Shown here piece after piece: positions 49,352 to 58,300 of a stretch of 64,000 nt of DNA. The position numbers and the translations under genes are program-made. Location: NCBI GenBank assembly GCA_015231955.1, contig JADGAN010000023.1:21894-85893 (forward strand), given 5' to 3'. Each line of letters opens with the position of its first letter. Positions within the stretch are counted from its first letter, which is position 1. This stretch comes from Oligoflexia bacterium (GTDB taxonomy: Bacteria; Bdellovibrionota; Bacteriovoracia; Bacteriovoracales; Bacteriovoracaceae). The notes under the pieces are model-generated. The model saw only the letters and a program-made list of their open reading frames with translations, did not search any database and was not told where the DNA came from.

Positions 49352-50390
49352 ACCCGTTATCCTTGTAAAGTTGATCAATAACTCTCATTGCACTGATGGC
49401 ATCAGTAACACCTCCTAAAAGCATTCCCTCACTATTTACTTTTGCCCGTTCAATGCAACTTTTTTGTAAATAATCTTTAAAGTGCTTCAGCTCCTCTCTC
49501 CACGAGTTGTCACCACGAGGATACTCATAGATGGTAGTGTCTGGAGGCCCCATCTCTGGAAGCATCTTATAGTAGGTTAAACGTTCCATACCATAACTAC
49601 CACCAAGACCATCGATCATCAGTTTACCATCACGTCCATAAATCTCCATAGAAAAAATATTCTTCCATTCTGAACAGCTCACATGCAACCATGCTAGCTG
49701 TTTTTCATGGGTTTCCAAAGTCATAAAGGCGTTATCATCAACCTCCATCGGCCAATAAAATGTTCCAACTTTTCCAGAAATTTTTTGAAATTCATTTCCT
49801 AAAAACCAACGACTAAGATCGATCATATGGCACCCTTGATCCAAGAGCTCCCCTCCACCGGAGATGGTAGGATTAGAGCGCCACTCTTTCTCCATTCCTA
49901 ATCTTCCACCATGCCCATAACGACCGCGAATGAACATAATTTTTCCCAGTTCACCACGATCAACAATCTCTTTCGCCTTTAAGATCGCCGGATGGAAGCG
50001 ATGATTAAAGCCAATTTTTACGCTGGCACTACTGTGTAAGAGGGCCGCTTCGACTTGTAAAAGCTCCTTTAAATTCCTGGAAGCAGGCTTTTCCACGAGC
50101 ACATGGATGTTGCGTCTAAGTGCTTCGATGGTAATCTCTGCCAAATGTTGATTGGTGGTTGCCACCACAGCAAGCTCTACTCCAGGATAGTCTAACGCCT
50201 CTTGAACAGAGGAGGTAACTAGCGTATCGTAGTTTAGCGATTTTTTCGATTTCGTTCTCCAGAGTTCTTGTAACTTTTTTGCTCTCCCAGGATCACTATC
50301 ACAACAAACTAAAAGATGATCATGGTTTACATCACAAGCTAACAAACGTTTTTCACCAATAAGTCCACAACCAATGATTGCAATATTCAT
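49338..50390 (-). CDS. Gfo/Idh/MocA-family oxidoreductase
   Basis: A 350-residue NAD(P)-dependent sugar oxidoreductase. N-terminal Rossmann motif Ile-Ile-Gly-Cys-Gly-Leu-Ile-Gly, then the family-diagnostic Val-Glu-Lys-Pro-Ala-Ser (E-K-P) with the catalytic Lys region, and Leu-Asp-Gln-Gly-Cys-His-Met-Ile-Asp (G-x-H-x-I-D) supplying the His and Asp. It probably oxidises or reduces C3 or C4 of a nucleotide-sugar or lipid-linked sugar. Being between the SDR and the hddA gene suggests it acts on a heptose or derived sugar. Confidence 0.88.
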   Translation of the reverse strand: MNIAIIGCGLIGEKRLLACDVNHDHLLVCCDSDPGRAKKLQELWRTKSKKSLNYDTLVTSSVQEALDYPGVELAVVATTNQHLAEITIEALRRNIHVLVEKPASRNLKELLQVEAALLHSSASVKIGFNHRFHPAILKAKEIVDRGELGKIMFIRGRYGHGGRLGMEKEWRSNPTISGGGELLDQGCHMIDLSRWFLGNEFQKISGKVGTFYWPMEVDDNAFMTLETHEKQLAWLHVSCSEWKNIFSMEIYGRDGKLMIDGLGGSYGMERLTYYKMLPEMGPPDTTIYEYPRGDNSWREELKHFKDYLQKSCIERAKVNSEGMLLGGVTDAISAMRVIDQLYKDNGYDYH

Positions 50391-50421
50391 CTAACGATAC
50401 CCCTTCTCATTCTCATTCTTA

Positions 50422-51294
50422 CTATAGACTCCACTGTTTACCACGATCTTCGGCAACGATTCTTCGAAGTGTATAAATATCAGAGGAGAGTAACTCCTCC
50501 TTAAACTCCTGGAAGCGAGGCCACTGATCCCAGAGCGCGCTAATTAACTTTCCACTAATCCCATCACTCTCTGCAGATGCCAAATAGACGCAAAGCTCGG
50601 CCGCACGATCCATCGGTGCACCACCCTCCGCTTTTTGTTTAAGTGCCTTTTCATAGAACACTTTTCCGACACTCTCTGCTCCCTTTTCCAACACCTCATC
50701 GAGAAGGCGTGTATTTAAAGCTCCAGGAGCAATAGCATTGATATCGATTCCGTCATCTTTACACTCACAGGCCAGCGTTTCGGTTAAACGCACCAGTGCG
50801 GCCTTCGAAGCAGCGTAAGCACTAATTCGAGGAAGTGGATTGGTAGCACCTCCACCCGAAAGGTTAATCACTTTACCGTAGCGATTTTGCTTCATGTGCG
50901 GGAGTAAATATTTCAGAGTGTAGAGAACACTATAAAGGTTGATCTCTATCGCCTGCACCCACTCCTTGACAGAAACCTCTTCGAGTAATCCCATGGGCCC
51001 ATAGATACCAGCATTGTTGACGATAATATCGACCCGTCCTAATTTAAAAATTGCCTGGGAAATAAAATTTTTAACCTCTTCTTCGGAAGCTACATCAACT
51101 TTACAGGTAATAATCGCTTGGTTAGGAAAAAGTGTAGAGAGTGACTCTTTAACCGCATTCAATCTCATTTCATCGCGTGCACAAAGAGCAACATCTGCTC
51201 CTGCTTTTAAAAACTCTTTGGCAATTTCCAGACCTAGACCTTGGTTGGCCCCAGTAATAATTGCTTTCCTTGCTTTTAAACTTAAGTTCATCAT
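50422..51294 (-). CDS. Short-chain dehydrogenase/reductase
   Basis: A 290-residue SDR. Thr-Gly-Ala-Asn-Gln-Gly-Leu-Gly (NAD(P) loop), Asn-Asn-Ala-Gly, the catalytic Ser in Asn-Leu-Ser-Gly-Gly-Gly and Tyr-Ala-Ala-Ser-Lys (Tyr and Lys) are all present. The C-terminal ~50 residues extend beyond the core and include Trp-Asp-Gln-Trp-Pro. GGAGG lies 6-7 bases before ATG 51294. The substrate is presumably a sugar intermediate of this operon; a polyol or lipid substrate cannot be excluded. Confidence 0.88.
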   Translation of the reverse strand: MMNLSLKARKAIITGANQGLGLEIAKEFLKAGADVALCARDEMRLNAVKESLSTLFPNQAIITCKVDVASEEEVKNFISQAIFKLGRVDIIVNNAGIYGPMGLLEEVSVKEWVQAIEINLYSVLYTLKYLLPHMKQNRYGKVINLSGGGATNPLPRISAYAASKAALVRLTETLACECKDDGIDINAIAPGALNTRLLDEVLEKGAESVGKVFYEKALKQKAEGGAPMDRAAELCVYLASAESDGISGKLISALWDQWPRFQEFKEELLSSDIYTLRRIVAEDRGKQWSL

Positions 51295-51298
51295 AAAA

Positions 51299-52615
51299 TT
51301 ACCTCCTCCCTACAGCATAGTAACGAGTGGCCCCGGCCTTTCTCATAGGCATCTCAATGAAGCCATTGGGATCGATGATGACTTTATCTTTTAATTTAAG
51401 ATACACCTCATCTCCCCACTCCTTGAACTCACTCCACTCTGTAGAGACCACAATCGCATCACACCCTTCAATCTGATCACCATCATGCACGCTGGTCACT
51501 AGTTTAAAAAGATCAAAATACTCTAATGGCAATCTCTTTACCGCAGGATCATAGGCAGAGATGGTCGCTCCAGAGGCGATCAAACTCTTGATCAGCTCTA
51601 TGGAGAGAGAACGCCTTAGTGTATCGGTATTGGGCTTATAAGTTAATCCTAAGACTAAAATACGTTTTCCAAAAAGTGTTCCTAAAACCTTTTCGCACTT
51701 TTCCTTTACCCAATTTTTATGACGATCATTACTCTCTTTTACGGAAGGAATGAGCTTTAAAGGGATATTGGCAGATGCCGCCAAACCCTTGAGGAATTGA
51801 ATATCCCTTGCCAGTGTTCCTCCAGAAAAGGCCGTGCCGGCACCAACGTAGGCCTTAGGGCCAATACGCTCTTCGCTCTTAAGCCCACGCGCAACCTCTT
51901 TAGCATTGGCCCCATACTCCTCACATAAAAGCGCAATCTCATTAGCAAATACCACAGAGGTTGCGAGAAAAGAGTTGATCGCATGCTTTGTCATCTCGGC
52001 CGATTCGATACTCATCCACTCTAAGCGTGTTGCGGGCACAATGGTTTCAAAGAGTGGGCGAAACAACTCCACTTCACTACTGTTGCTACCAACAATAATA
52101 CGATCGGGATTTAAAAAAACTTGCAACGCCTTTCCTAAACGCAAATTCTCAGGGGAGACAGCAAAGTGTGCACGCTTCGAAGGATAATGTTTTTTATAAT
52201 GATCTTGGGCCCTTCTGGTAAAACCAATCGGCACTTGAGAAGAGACCAGCACACGCACCCCTTCTGGGAAATAGGGCATGAGCATCACTATTTGATTAAA
52301 AACAAAATCTGTGTCTGCTTCATCATTTTCATTCACCGGAGTATCAAAGGTGATCCATATTACCTCTGGAGCAAAATCCACCAGCGCCGTGTGATCTTTG
52401 ATGGAGTGAAAGCTGAGTTGCTCTTGCTTGTCCCTGCAGAGTCCTTCAGCAATCATCTCATCTAGGCCTGGTTCAAAGAGCGGGGCCCGACCACCGCGCA
52501 GCTCCTCTACCGCTTTTTGCTCACCCTCCAGTCCCATTACTCGATGGCCTAGATGCGCCAGTGCTGCCGCAGTTACTGAACCTAGATGCCAAAGTCCTAC
52601 AACACAAATTTTCAT
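51299..52615 (-). CDS. UDP-glucose/GDP-mannose dehydrogenase-like protein lacking the catalytic Cys
   Basis: A 438-residue member of the nucleotide-sugar dehydrogenase family with all three domains. The Rossmann motif is Val-Val-Gly-Leu-Trp-His-Leu-Gly (Trp in place of the second Gly). Conserved Lys210 lies in Ala-Glu-Met-Thr-Lys-His-Ala-Ile-Asn, and Asn-Pro-Asp-Arg-Ile-Ile-Val-Gly is normal. The catalytic block, usually Gly-Gly-x-Cys-x-Pro-Lys-Asp, reads Ser-Gly-Gly-Thr267-Leu-Ala-Arg-Asp, so the cysteine needed for the second oxidation is absent. It may make an aldehyde, a keto sugar or an epimer rather than an acid. AAGGAA precedes the ATG. Confidence 0.8.
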   Translation of the reverse strand: MKICVVGLWHLGSVTAAALAHLGHRVMGLEGEQKAVEELRGGRAPLFEPGLDEMIAEGLCRDKQEQLSFHSIKDHTALVDFAPEVIWITFDTPVNENDEADTDFVFNQIVMLMPYFPEGVRVLVSSQVPIGFTRRAQDHYKKHYPSKRAHFAVSPENLRLGKALQVFLNPDRIIVGSNSSEVELFRPLFETIVPATRLEWMSIESAEMTKHAINSFLATSVVFANEIALLCEEYGANAKEVARGLKSEERIGPKAYVGAGTAFSGGTLARDIQFLKGLAASANIPLKLIPSVKESNDRHKNWVKEKCEKVLGTLFGKRILVLGLTYKPNTDTLRRSLSIELIKSLIASGATISAYDPAVKRLPLEYFDLFKLVTSVHDGDQIEGCDAIVVSTEWSEFKEWGDEVYLKLKDKVIIDPNGFIEMPMRKAGATRYYAVGRR

Positions 52616-53601
52616 TATAATTCCTTATTAAAAGCTGAAGCAAACAGATGGTGATTTTCTTTTAAAAAGTCGACGGTCTTTTCGACGGCCTCTAATATTT
52701 TGTACTTCGGGCGCCACCCGAGTTCACGAATTTTTTTTGTATCCAAATAGATGAAAGGATTATCACCAACCCATCCGCGATCACCACCACTGTAGGTGAA
52801 TTTAGGATTGACGCCAAGAGAGCGACAGATGGTGCGGGCGGAATCATTGACTTCACAATACTCATCGGTACCAAGATTAAAGATATGTGTTTTCCCCTTG
52901 GAGTTCGTATGCAATTGATCAATGGCCAAAAACATTCCATCAATACAATCGTGAATATACATGTACGATTTCTTTTGATGGCCATCGCCCAAAATATGCA
53001 ACTCTTGCGGACTCTTTTTTAATTTAAAAAAGAAGTCCAAAACGTGGCCATGGCCATAGCGCTCCCCTAACACCGATACAAAACGAAAGATAAATCCGTT
53101 GATCCCAAAACCTTCAGCATAAGCTGCAATCATCCCTTCTGCTGCAAGTTTTGAAGCACCATAGAGGGAGGTTTGAGTGGGAAAAGCGGCATTTTCTGCA
53201 GTGGGAATTTGTGGGTGCTCTCCATAGACCGAGCCAGTAGAAGAAAAGGCGATGCCTTTCACTCCACAATGCCTCATCGCCTCCAGTACGTTATAAGTAG
53301 CGATGGTATTTTGCTCAAGATCGCGCCGTGTGTGCTGTAAACCAAAACGGACATCGGCATTGGCGGCCATATGAAAAACAAAGTCGTGCCTCTCCATACT
53401 TCGAACCAGTTTCATCTCATCGAGAAGATCGCCCTCGATAAGTTTAAAGCGAGAATTTTTAAGTGCTGGTTGCAAATAGGCCTTAAGCCCAGTGGAAAAA
53501 TTGTCGTAGCAGGTAACCTCATGCTGATCAGAGAGGGCCAATAATCGATCCACAATATTGGAGCCAATAAAGCCAGCACCGCCAGTAACAAAATACCTCA
53601 T
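52615..53601 (-). CDS. NAD-dependent sugar epimerase/dehydratase (extended SDR)
   Basis: A 328-residue extended SDR of the GalE/WbpP type. Val-Thr-Gly-Gly-Ala-Gly-Phe-Ile-Gly-Ser (NAD loop), Ala-Ala-Asn-Ala-Asp, the Ser in Ser-Ser-Thr-Gly-Ser-Val-Tyr-Gly, and Tyr-Gly-Ala-Ser-Lys (catalytic Tyr/Lys) are complete. A C-terminal substrate domain carries Asp-Tyr/Arg residues. It probably epimerises a nucleotide sugar, which may be the operon's heptose or a UDP-hexose. Stop and next start overlap by one base (TAATG). Confidence 0.87.
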   Translation of the reverse strand: MRYFVTGGAGFIGSNIVDRLLALSDQHEVTCYDNFSTGLKAYLQPALKNSRFKLIEGDLLDEMKLVRSMERHDFVFHMAANADVRFGLQHTRRDLEQNTIATYNVLEAMRHCGVKGIAFSSTGSVYGEHPQIPTAENAAFPTQTSLYGASKLAAEGMIAAYAEGFGINGFIFRFVSVLGERYGHGHVLDFFFKLKKSPQELHILGDGHQKKSYMYIHDCIDGMFLAIDQLHTNSKGKTHIFNLGTDEYCEVNDSARTICRSLGVNPKFTYSGGDRGWVGDNPFIYLDTKKIRELGWRPKYKILEAVEKTVDFLKENHHLFASAFNKEL

Positions 53602-53620
53602 AGTTTGTATTCCTCAAATG

Positions 53621-54160
53621 TTATTCTATTTTTGTGATGATTTTCACAACTTCATGAAGACTTTTTACTACAAAATCACGGCCCACAGCTTGACCTTCAC
53701 TCTCTCCGCGATAACCATAATCGATGAAGATAGTTGTAGCTCCAACCGCCTTCCCCGCTTGCATATCTTTTGTCCGATCACCAATGACAAAACTTTTTGT
53801 GAGGTCAATATCAAAATCTCGCTCCCCCATCTTTAACATTCCCGGGAGAGGCTTACGGCATTCACAGCGATCGACATCGTCGTGAGTACAGCAATAGTAT
53901 CCATCGAGATGCAGTTCATGCTTGACCATCTCATTAATCTGCAAAACTTCAGCAGCATTGGCCTTTTTACGAGCAACATCGGGTTGATTGGTAAACATGA
54001 TGAGTATAAAGCCAGCACTCTTGAAGTGTGCACAGACGCTAGCAGCACTGGCAATAAACTTTACCTCACTCCTCATAGTAGCAGCAAACGGTTTGCCCTC
54101 GCGAACGATCGACTCAATTAACACACCATCACGATCAAAAAAAATAGCAGGCCTCGACAT
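53621..54160 (-). CDS. gmhB: D,D-heptose bisphosphate phosphatase GmhB (HAD-IIIA)
   Basis: A 179-residue HAD phosphatase: Phe-Phe-Asp-Arg-Asp-Gly-Val (nucleophile/acid), Phe-Thr-Asn-Gln-Pro, the full zinc loop Cys-Cys-Thr-His ... Cys-Glu-Cys-Arg-Lys-Pro, and Ile-Gly-Asp-Arg-Thr-Lys-Asp. It removes the C7 phosphate from heptose 1,7-bisphosphate. GGGAGAG lies about 9 bases before ATG 54160, which overlaps the gmhA stop by one base. The intact zinc loop separates it from the copy at 3203-3760. Confidence 0.88.
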   Translation of the reverse strand: MSRPAIFFDRDGVLIESIVREGKPFAATMRSEVKFIASAASVCAHFKSAGFILIMFTNQPDVARKKANAAEVLQINEMVKHELHLDGYYCCTHDDVDRCECRKPLPGMLKMGERDFDIDLTKSFVIGDRTKDMQAGKAVGATTIFIDYGYRGESEGQAVGRDFVVKSLHEVVKIITKIE

Positions 54161-54798
54161 TAGCGAAGACTCTCCCATTTCGTGCTCTTATTTTTTAATG
54201 TAGGGTGAGAGACCAAAAGGTGCAATACCACCGATTGAAACGATTCAGAGTGAGGAGTTCGATGAGCGTCATTGACAATGGGAATCACGATCACCTTCTC
54301 CGAGGATTTGGCGGTAAACCCATCAGCACGGCCAACAATTCCCAAAATATCAGCACCCACCTCTTTGGCAAACATGACTGCGCGAACGATATTAGGGCTT
54401 ACATTCCGCTCTAAATCGCCGCCACCCACCGAAAGTACAAAAATAGCGTCTTTTGAAGAAAATTTGGAGGTCTTTAGCCACTCAATAAAGATGGTGTCCC
54501 AACCTTCATCATTGGTTCTTGCGGTTAGCTCAGAGACGTTATCAGTCGGTGCATAGGTCTCGATCCCACAAAGCTTACGAAAATCGTTGACAGCATGGCC
54601 GCAATTTCCGGCACTACCACCTACTCCAAGAAAAAAGAGTCTCCCACCGCGTGATCGTAAATCATCAAGCGTGGACACCACTGCTTCCACCACCGGAGAA
54701 GCTTGAATGAGTTCATTTGCAGTACGAATGACCTCTTGAAAATAGTCACTTGAAAATGAAGGTAAAGATGATAATGACGTTGTTTTTGGATTGTTCAT
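54160..54798 (-). CDS. gmhA: SIS-domain isomerase, GmhA-like
   Basis: A 212-residue sugar-phosphate isomerase. Phe-Leu-Gly-Val-Gly-Gly-Ser-Ala-Gly-Asn is the phosphate-binding SIS loop; Val-Leu-Ser-Val-Gly-Gly-Gly and a final Pro-His-Ser-Glu-Ser-Phe-Gln block supply the Glu and His of GmhA-like enzymes. It would convert sedoheptulose 7-phosphate to heptose 7-phosphate, feeding hddA. It is the first gene of the operon; no strong ribosome site precedes ATG 54798. Confidence 0.83.
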   Translation of the reverse strand: MNNPKTTSLSSLPSFSSDYFQEVIRTANELIQASPVVEAVVSTLDDLRSRGGRLFFLGVGGSAGNCGHAVNDFRKLCGIETYAPTDNVSELTARTNDEGWDTIFIEWLKTSKFSSKDAIFVLSVGGGDLERNVSPNIVRAVMFAKEVGADILGIVGRADGFTAKSSEKVIVIPIVNDAHRTPHSESFQSVVLHLLVSHPTLKNKSTKWESLR

Positions 54799-54836
54799 TA
54801 CAACTTTTTAACAATAAAACTATTGTTAATCTAGCA

Positions 54837-55232
54837 CTATTTTATGTTGAAAAGCTCTACCTCAAAGACCAAGGTTGCGCCAGCAGGAATCACGGGTGGC
54901 ATCCCGTGGTCACCATAGCCAAGATCAGAGGGAATCACTAACATCACTTTGCCGCCCTCTCCAATAAGCTGTAGCCCCTCTGTCCATCCCTTAATCACGC
55001 GATTAAGCGGAAAGGAGATCTTCTGATTTCTATCGTAAGATGAGTCAAAAACATTCCCATTGATCAAAGTACCGCGATAATGTACCTCAACAGTGTCTGA
55101 CGCTTTGGGTTTTTTAGAGCTACCCTCTGCAATAATCTTATAGGCAAGGCCCGAAGCACTCTTCATTCCACCCTCATTGGCCACGAAACTCTCAAGATAA
55201 GCACTGCCCAAGGTTTTGTTTTCCTTCATCAT
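54837..55232 (-). CDS. FKBP-type peptidyl-prolyl isomerase
   Basis: A 131-residue FKBP. Val-His-Tyr-Arg-Gly-Thr-Leu-Ile-Asn-Gly-Asn-Val-Phe-Asp-Ser-Ser, Val-Ile-Lys-Gly-Trp-Thr-Glu-Gly, Ile-Pro-Ser-Asp-Leu-Gly-Tyr-Gly-Asp and Ile-Pro-Ala-Gly-Ala-Thr-Leu-Val-Phe-Glu-Val-Glu-Leu are the usual blocks. No signal peptide is seen, so it acts in the cytoplasm, unlike Mip-type exported FKBPs; a dimerising helix domain is missing. It lies just downstream of the 1199-residue gene on the same strand. Confidence 0.92.
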   Translation of the reverse strand: MMKENKTLGSAYLESFVANEGGMKSASGLAYKIIAEGSSKKPKASDTVEVHYRGTLINGNVFDSSYDRNQKISFPLNRVIKGWTEGLQLIGEGGKVMLVIPSDLGYGDHGMPPVIPAGATLVFEVELFNIK

Positions 55233-55328
55233 AATAGAATTACTCCATCTAAAAGTTACAATAAAAATAATTAAATTCGTCTAACATAGATTCCCCATCA
55301 AGAAAAGTAGCTTTATGGGCCTATTCAT

Positions 55329-58300
55329 TTATTTTGTAAATTTTTTTAGTGCATTTTCAATAGTAGTGTAGGTTTCTAATGGGAGACCACTAAGCTCAGA
55401 AATCTCTTTTTCCGATAATGACTTAAATCCATAATGCTCTTTGATGGTATTTAACTCCTCTTTAGATAAATCTTTTAACTCTAAAATGGTATCAATAAGT
55501 TCCATGGCCAAATCCAAACGCTTTTGTCTTCGATGAACCACTTCCGGTGCATGCTTTGCAAGTAACTTAGCATCCTCACTCAAATTCAGCTCCTCTTGCT
55601 CTTTCTGAATTTCCGTTTTTCTTTTCTTTGCTTTTCGCATGATTTCTTCATAGTGTTTTTGTGTCTTCTTGTATTGTTTAGGTTTGTAGCTAATAAATCC
55701 CAACACCTTCGCATCGGCACTTTGCTTGGTCAAAACCTCATGATGCTTACTATACAAAACGATGACCTTTTGAAGCAAATCAATATCATCATCTGCAATA
55801 TTGCTGTAAATAGTTGCTAACTGCTTCTCGCTCTTTTTAATCCACTCCAAGGAGAGATCTTCTATCTCCACATCTTTTCTCTTTTCTACAGCATTTAAAT
55901 TATGCACCAAATTTTCTAATGTTGGTGCTGCAAAATCCCTCTTTTCTTTGAGATACTCTGGATTCCTCTCCTCTACTTGAATTAAAGTTGGGTTATCTAC
56001 AACTGCACGAATGCCTTCAACCAATTCTGCAATATTTTTCTTCGCACTCTTGTAATACCCCTTCACCACCTCAGCGTTCACTTTGGAATTTTGAGTATCG
56101 CTGCTTGTTCCCGGATCGGCAATATGTAAAAACTCCGTGGACTCTCTAATTGCATCAACAACTTCACTATCTCTTGAGCGAATAATCAAATCGTTACTTT
56201 TACCACCCAAAAGGGTGTGAATGGCCGCAAACCCTTTGAGACCATCTTTTCCTAACGAGTGGATAAAGTTCATAAGCTCTGCTGCTTGTGCATCCTGCCC
56301 TTGATGATTTAATTTACTTACAAGTTTAGTAAGAATGGCCTCATCAAGCCCAGTTCTGGTGGCCGCCTCACGAATCGCATCCGATCCATCTCCGAAAGAA
56401 TTTTTCTGCAAAAGATTTTCAATATCTTTCGGATAAATCGTCCGCTCTAATGTGATCTTTAAATCTTGCTTATGCCCTGATGTTTTAAACGAATCAAGCA
56501 CGCGGCCAAAGTTGGTATTAACCTCATCGATAATGGCATTATGCTCTTCACCTCTAACCTTATTCTCTGTAAACTCTGCCCTCAAGGTAATCCCATCCGG
56601 ATAGCTGATCGTCTCTTCAATTCCCTCCTTCATATCCTGGCGATAAACAGTCTTCACACTGGCGTAGATGGCCTTCTTACGGTAACCTTTCCTGATCTTG
56701 TCATTGGAAATCTCCATCTGCCAGGTTTTATATTCAATGGCCTCATTACCATTGGTGGTCACAATAGTAGGCTTCGCTTTCAAAAGACCTTTTTGCAAAT
56801 CGTGCCATGGCGAAATCATCACCGATCCAGTTACGCGAGTAGCAGGGCTAATTTGACTAGAAAAAAATGTTTGTGTGATCCCCTTCTTATCCAAGATGGG
56901 TTTATTCTTTCTTAAGCTACCAAGCACGCGAATCGCCTCATTCATACTTTTTTGGTTACTGCTGGAGAGGTCTGTCATATCGGCAAGATAAGGAATTCGC
57001 CCGGTCTCTATAAAATCTTTATAGTAGTTTTCTGTCTCCTCTTTATCAAAATCAAAGACAAAATTGTATTGCAGCGATTTTAAGAGCTCCTTGGCATAGC
57101 TTACCCCTAATGCATTGGCAACCACCAAGAAGATCCCGGAAGATTCTAACTTGGTCGGACTAATCCCCACTAGTACTTTGCGATCTCCTAAGCGAGTAAC
57201 TTCCAACTCAAACTCCCCATGCAAGGCCTTGGCATATCCAAGCTGGGCCACATCGATTCCTGTAATCGCAGCAAGCGACAAGACAATCGCTCCAGAAAGT
57301 GTTCCACTCACCGACATCTTCACTCTCTCTCCTGGAGCAAATTTCAGGGGGTGCATAACATCCAATTTCTCAAACTCACGATCGACATTAATCTTTTCAA
57401 ATATTCTATGGAAGGCATGAATCTGATTTTCCTCCTTAAACTCCCTCGCCTCTTTGCTATCATCGACCCAAAGTGTATGCTCCAGCTCTTTATTTTTTTG
57501 ATACTTAAGCCTTACAGAAGTAGCAATCGGAACGGGAACTCCTGCATCAGCAGGACTAACTCCTAAATCACCTCTGACCATATACCCATTTTTATACGTT
57601 ACATTCAGCTGATGTTTTCCTCGCAGCTCTTTGATAGGACCATCTTCAGGGTATTGCGCCAACCATTGCACTTCACGATCTTTACTAACCGCCACTATCC
57701 CTTTTGCAGCAAGCGCAAAAGAGGGTGTGGTGACACCAGCAGTAAGCGCTCCTCCAACCGCATCTCTCTCAATAAAAGCAGCGGCACCAACTCCCGCCAC
57801 ATGTTTCCCCTCCTCATCCAAGTTGTGGGAAAAGTTTCCACCAACACCATACCAGCCAGGCATCAAAAAGGCCCATCCACCAAAGGCCATATCGGGAGTA
57901 TTTACACCTCCAAAGATGGTAAGCCCAGTATTGTCAACAGTCGCACCAGCGTTGTGAGAGCGTTCATCGAGCGGTGAAAAATTAGCATTTAAGGTTAGTC
58001 CCCTTGCCGGATTATAAAAGTATTTATTGCCATCTTTGTTGTAAAAATATCCTGGTGTAACTGTAACTGCCGCCACCGGATTGACCCCAGTTCCTGCAAT
58101 GGAAGGAGCAGCACTAAAGATAAAAGAGGTCACATAGGAGTGGACAATATTGCCACTAAAATTAGAGGCAAATTGCTCATCGATACTTTTGGCCCTACTC
58201 TTATAATCAAAATTTTGGTTATCTTTAAAAGCACGCACACTTCCATCCTCAAACTTAATCAGCGCCTCCTCAATCGAAATATACTTTTTCTTTAAAAGCT

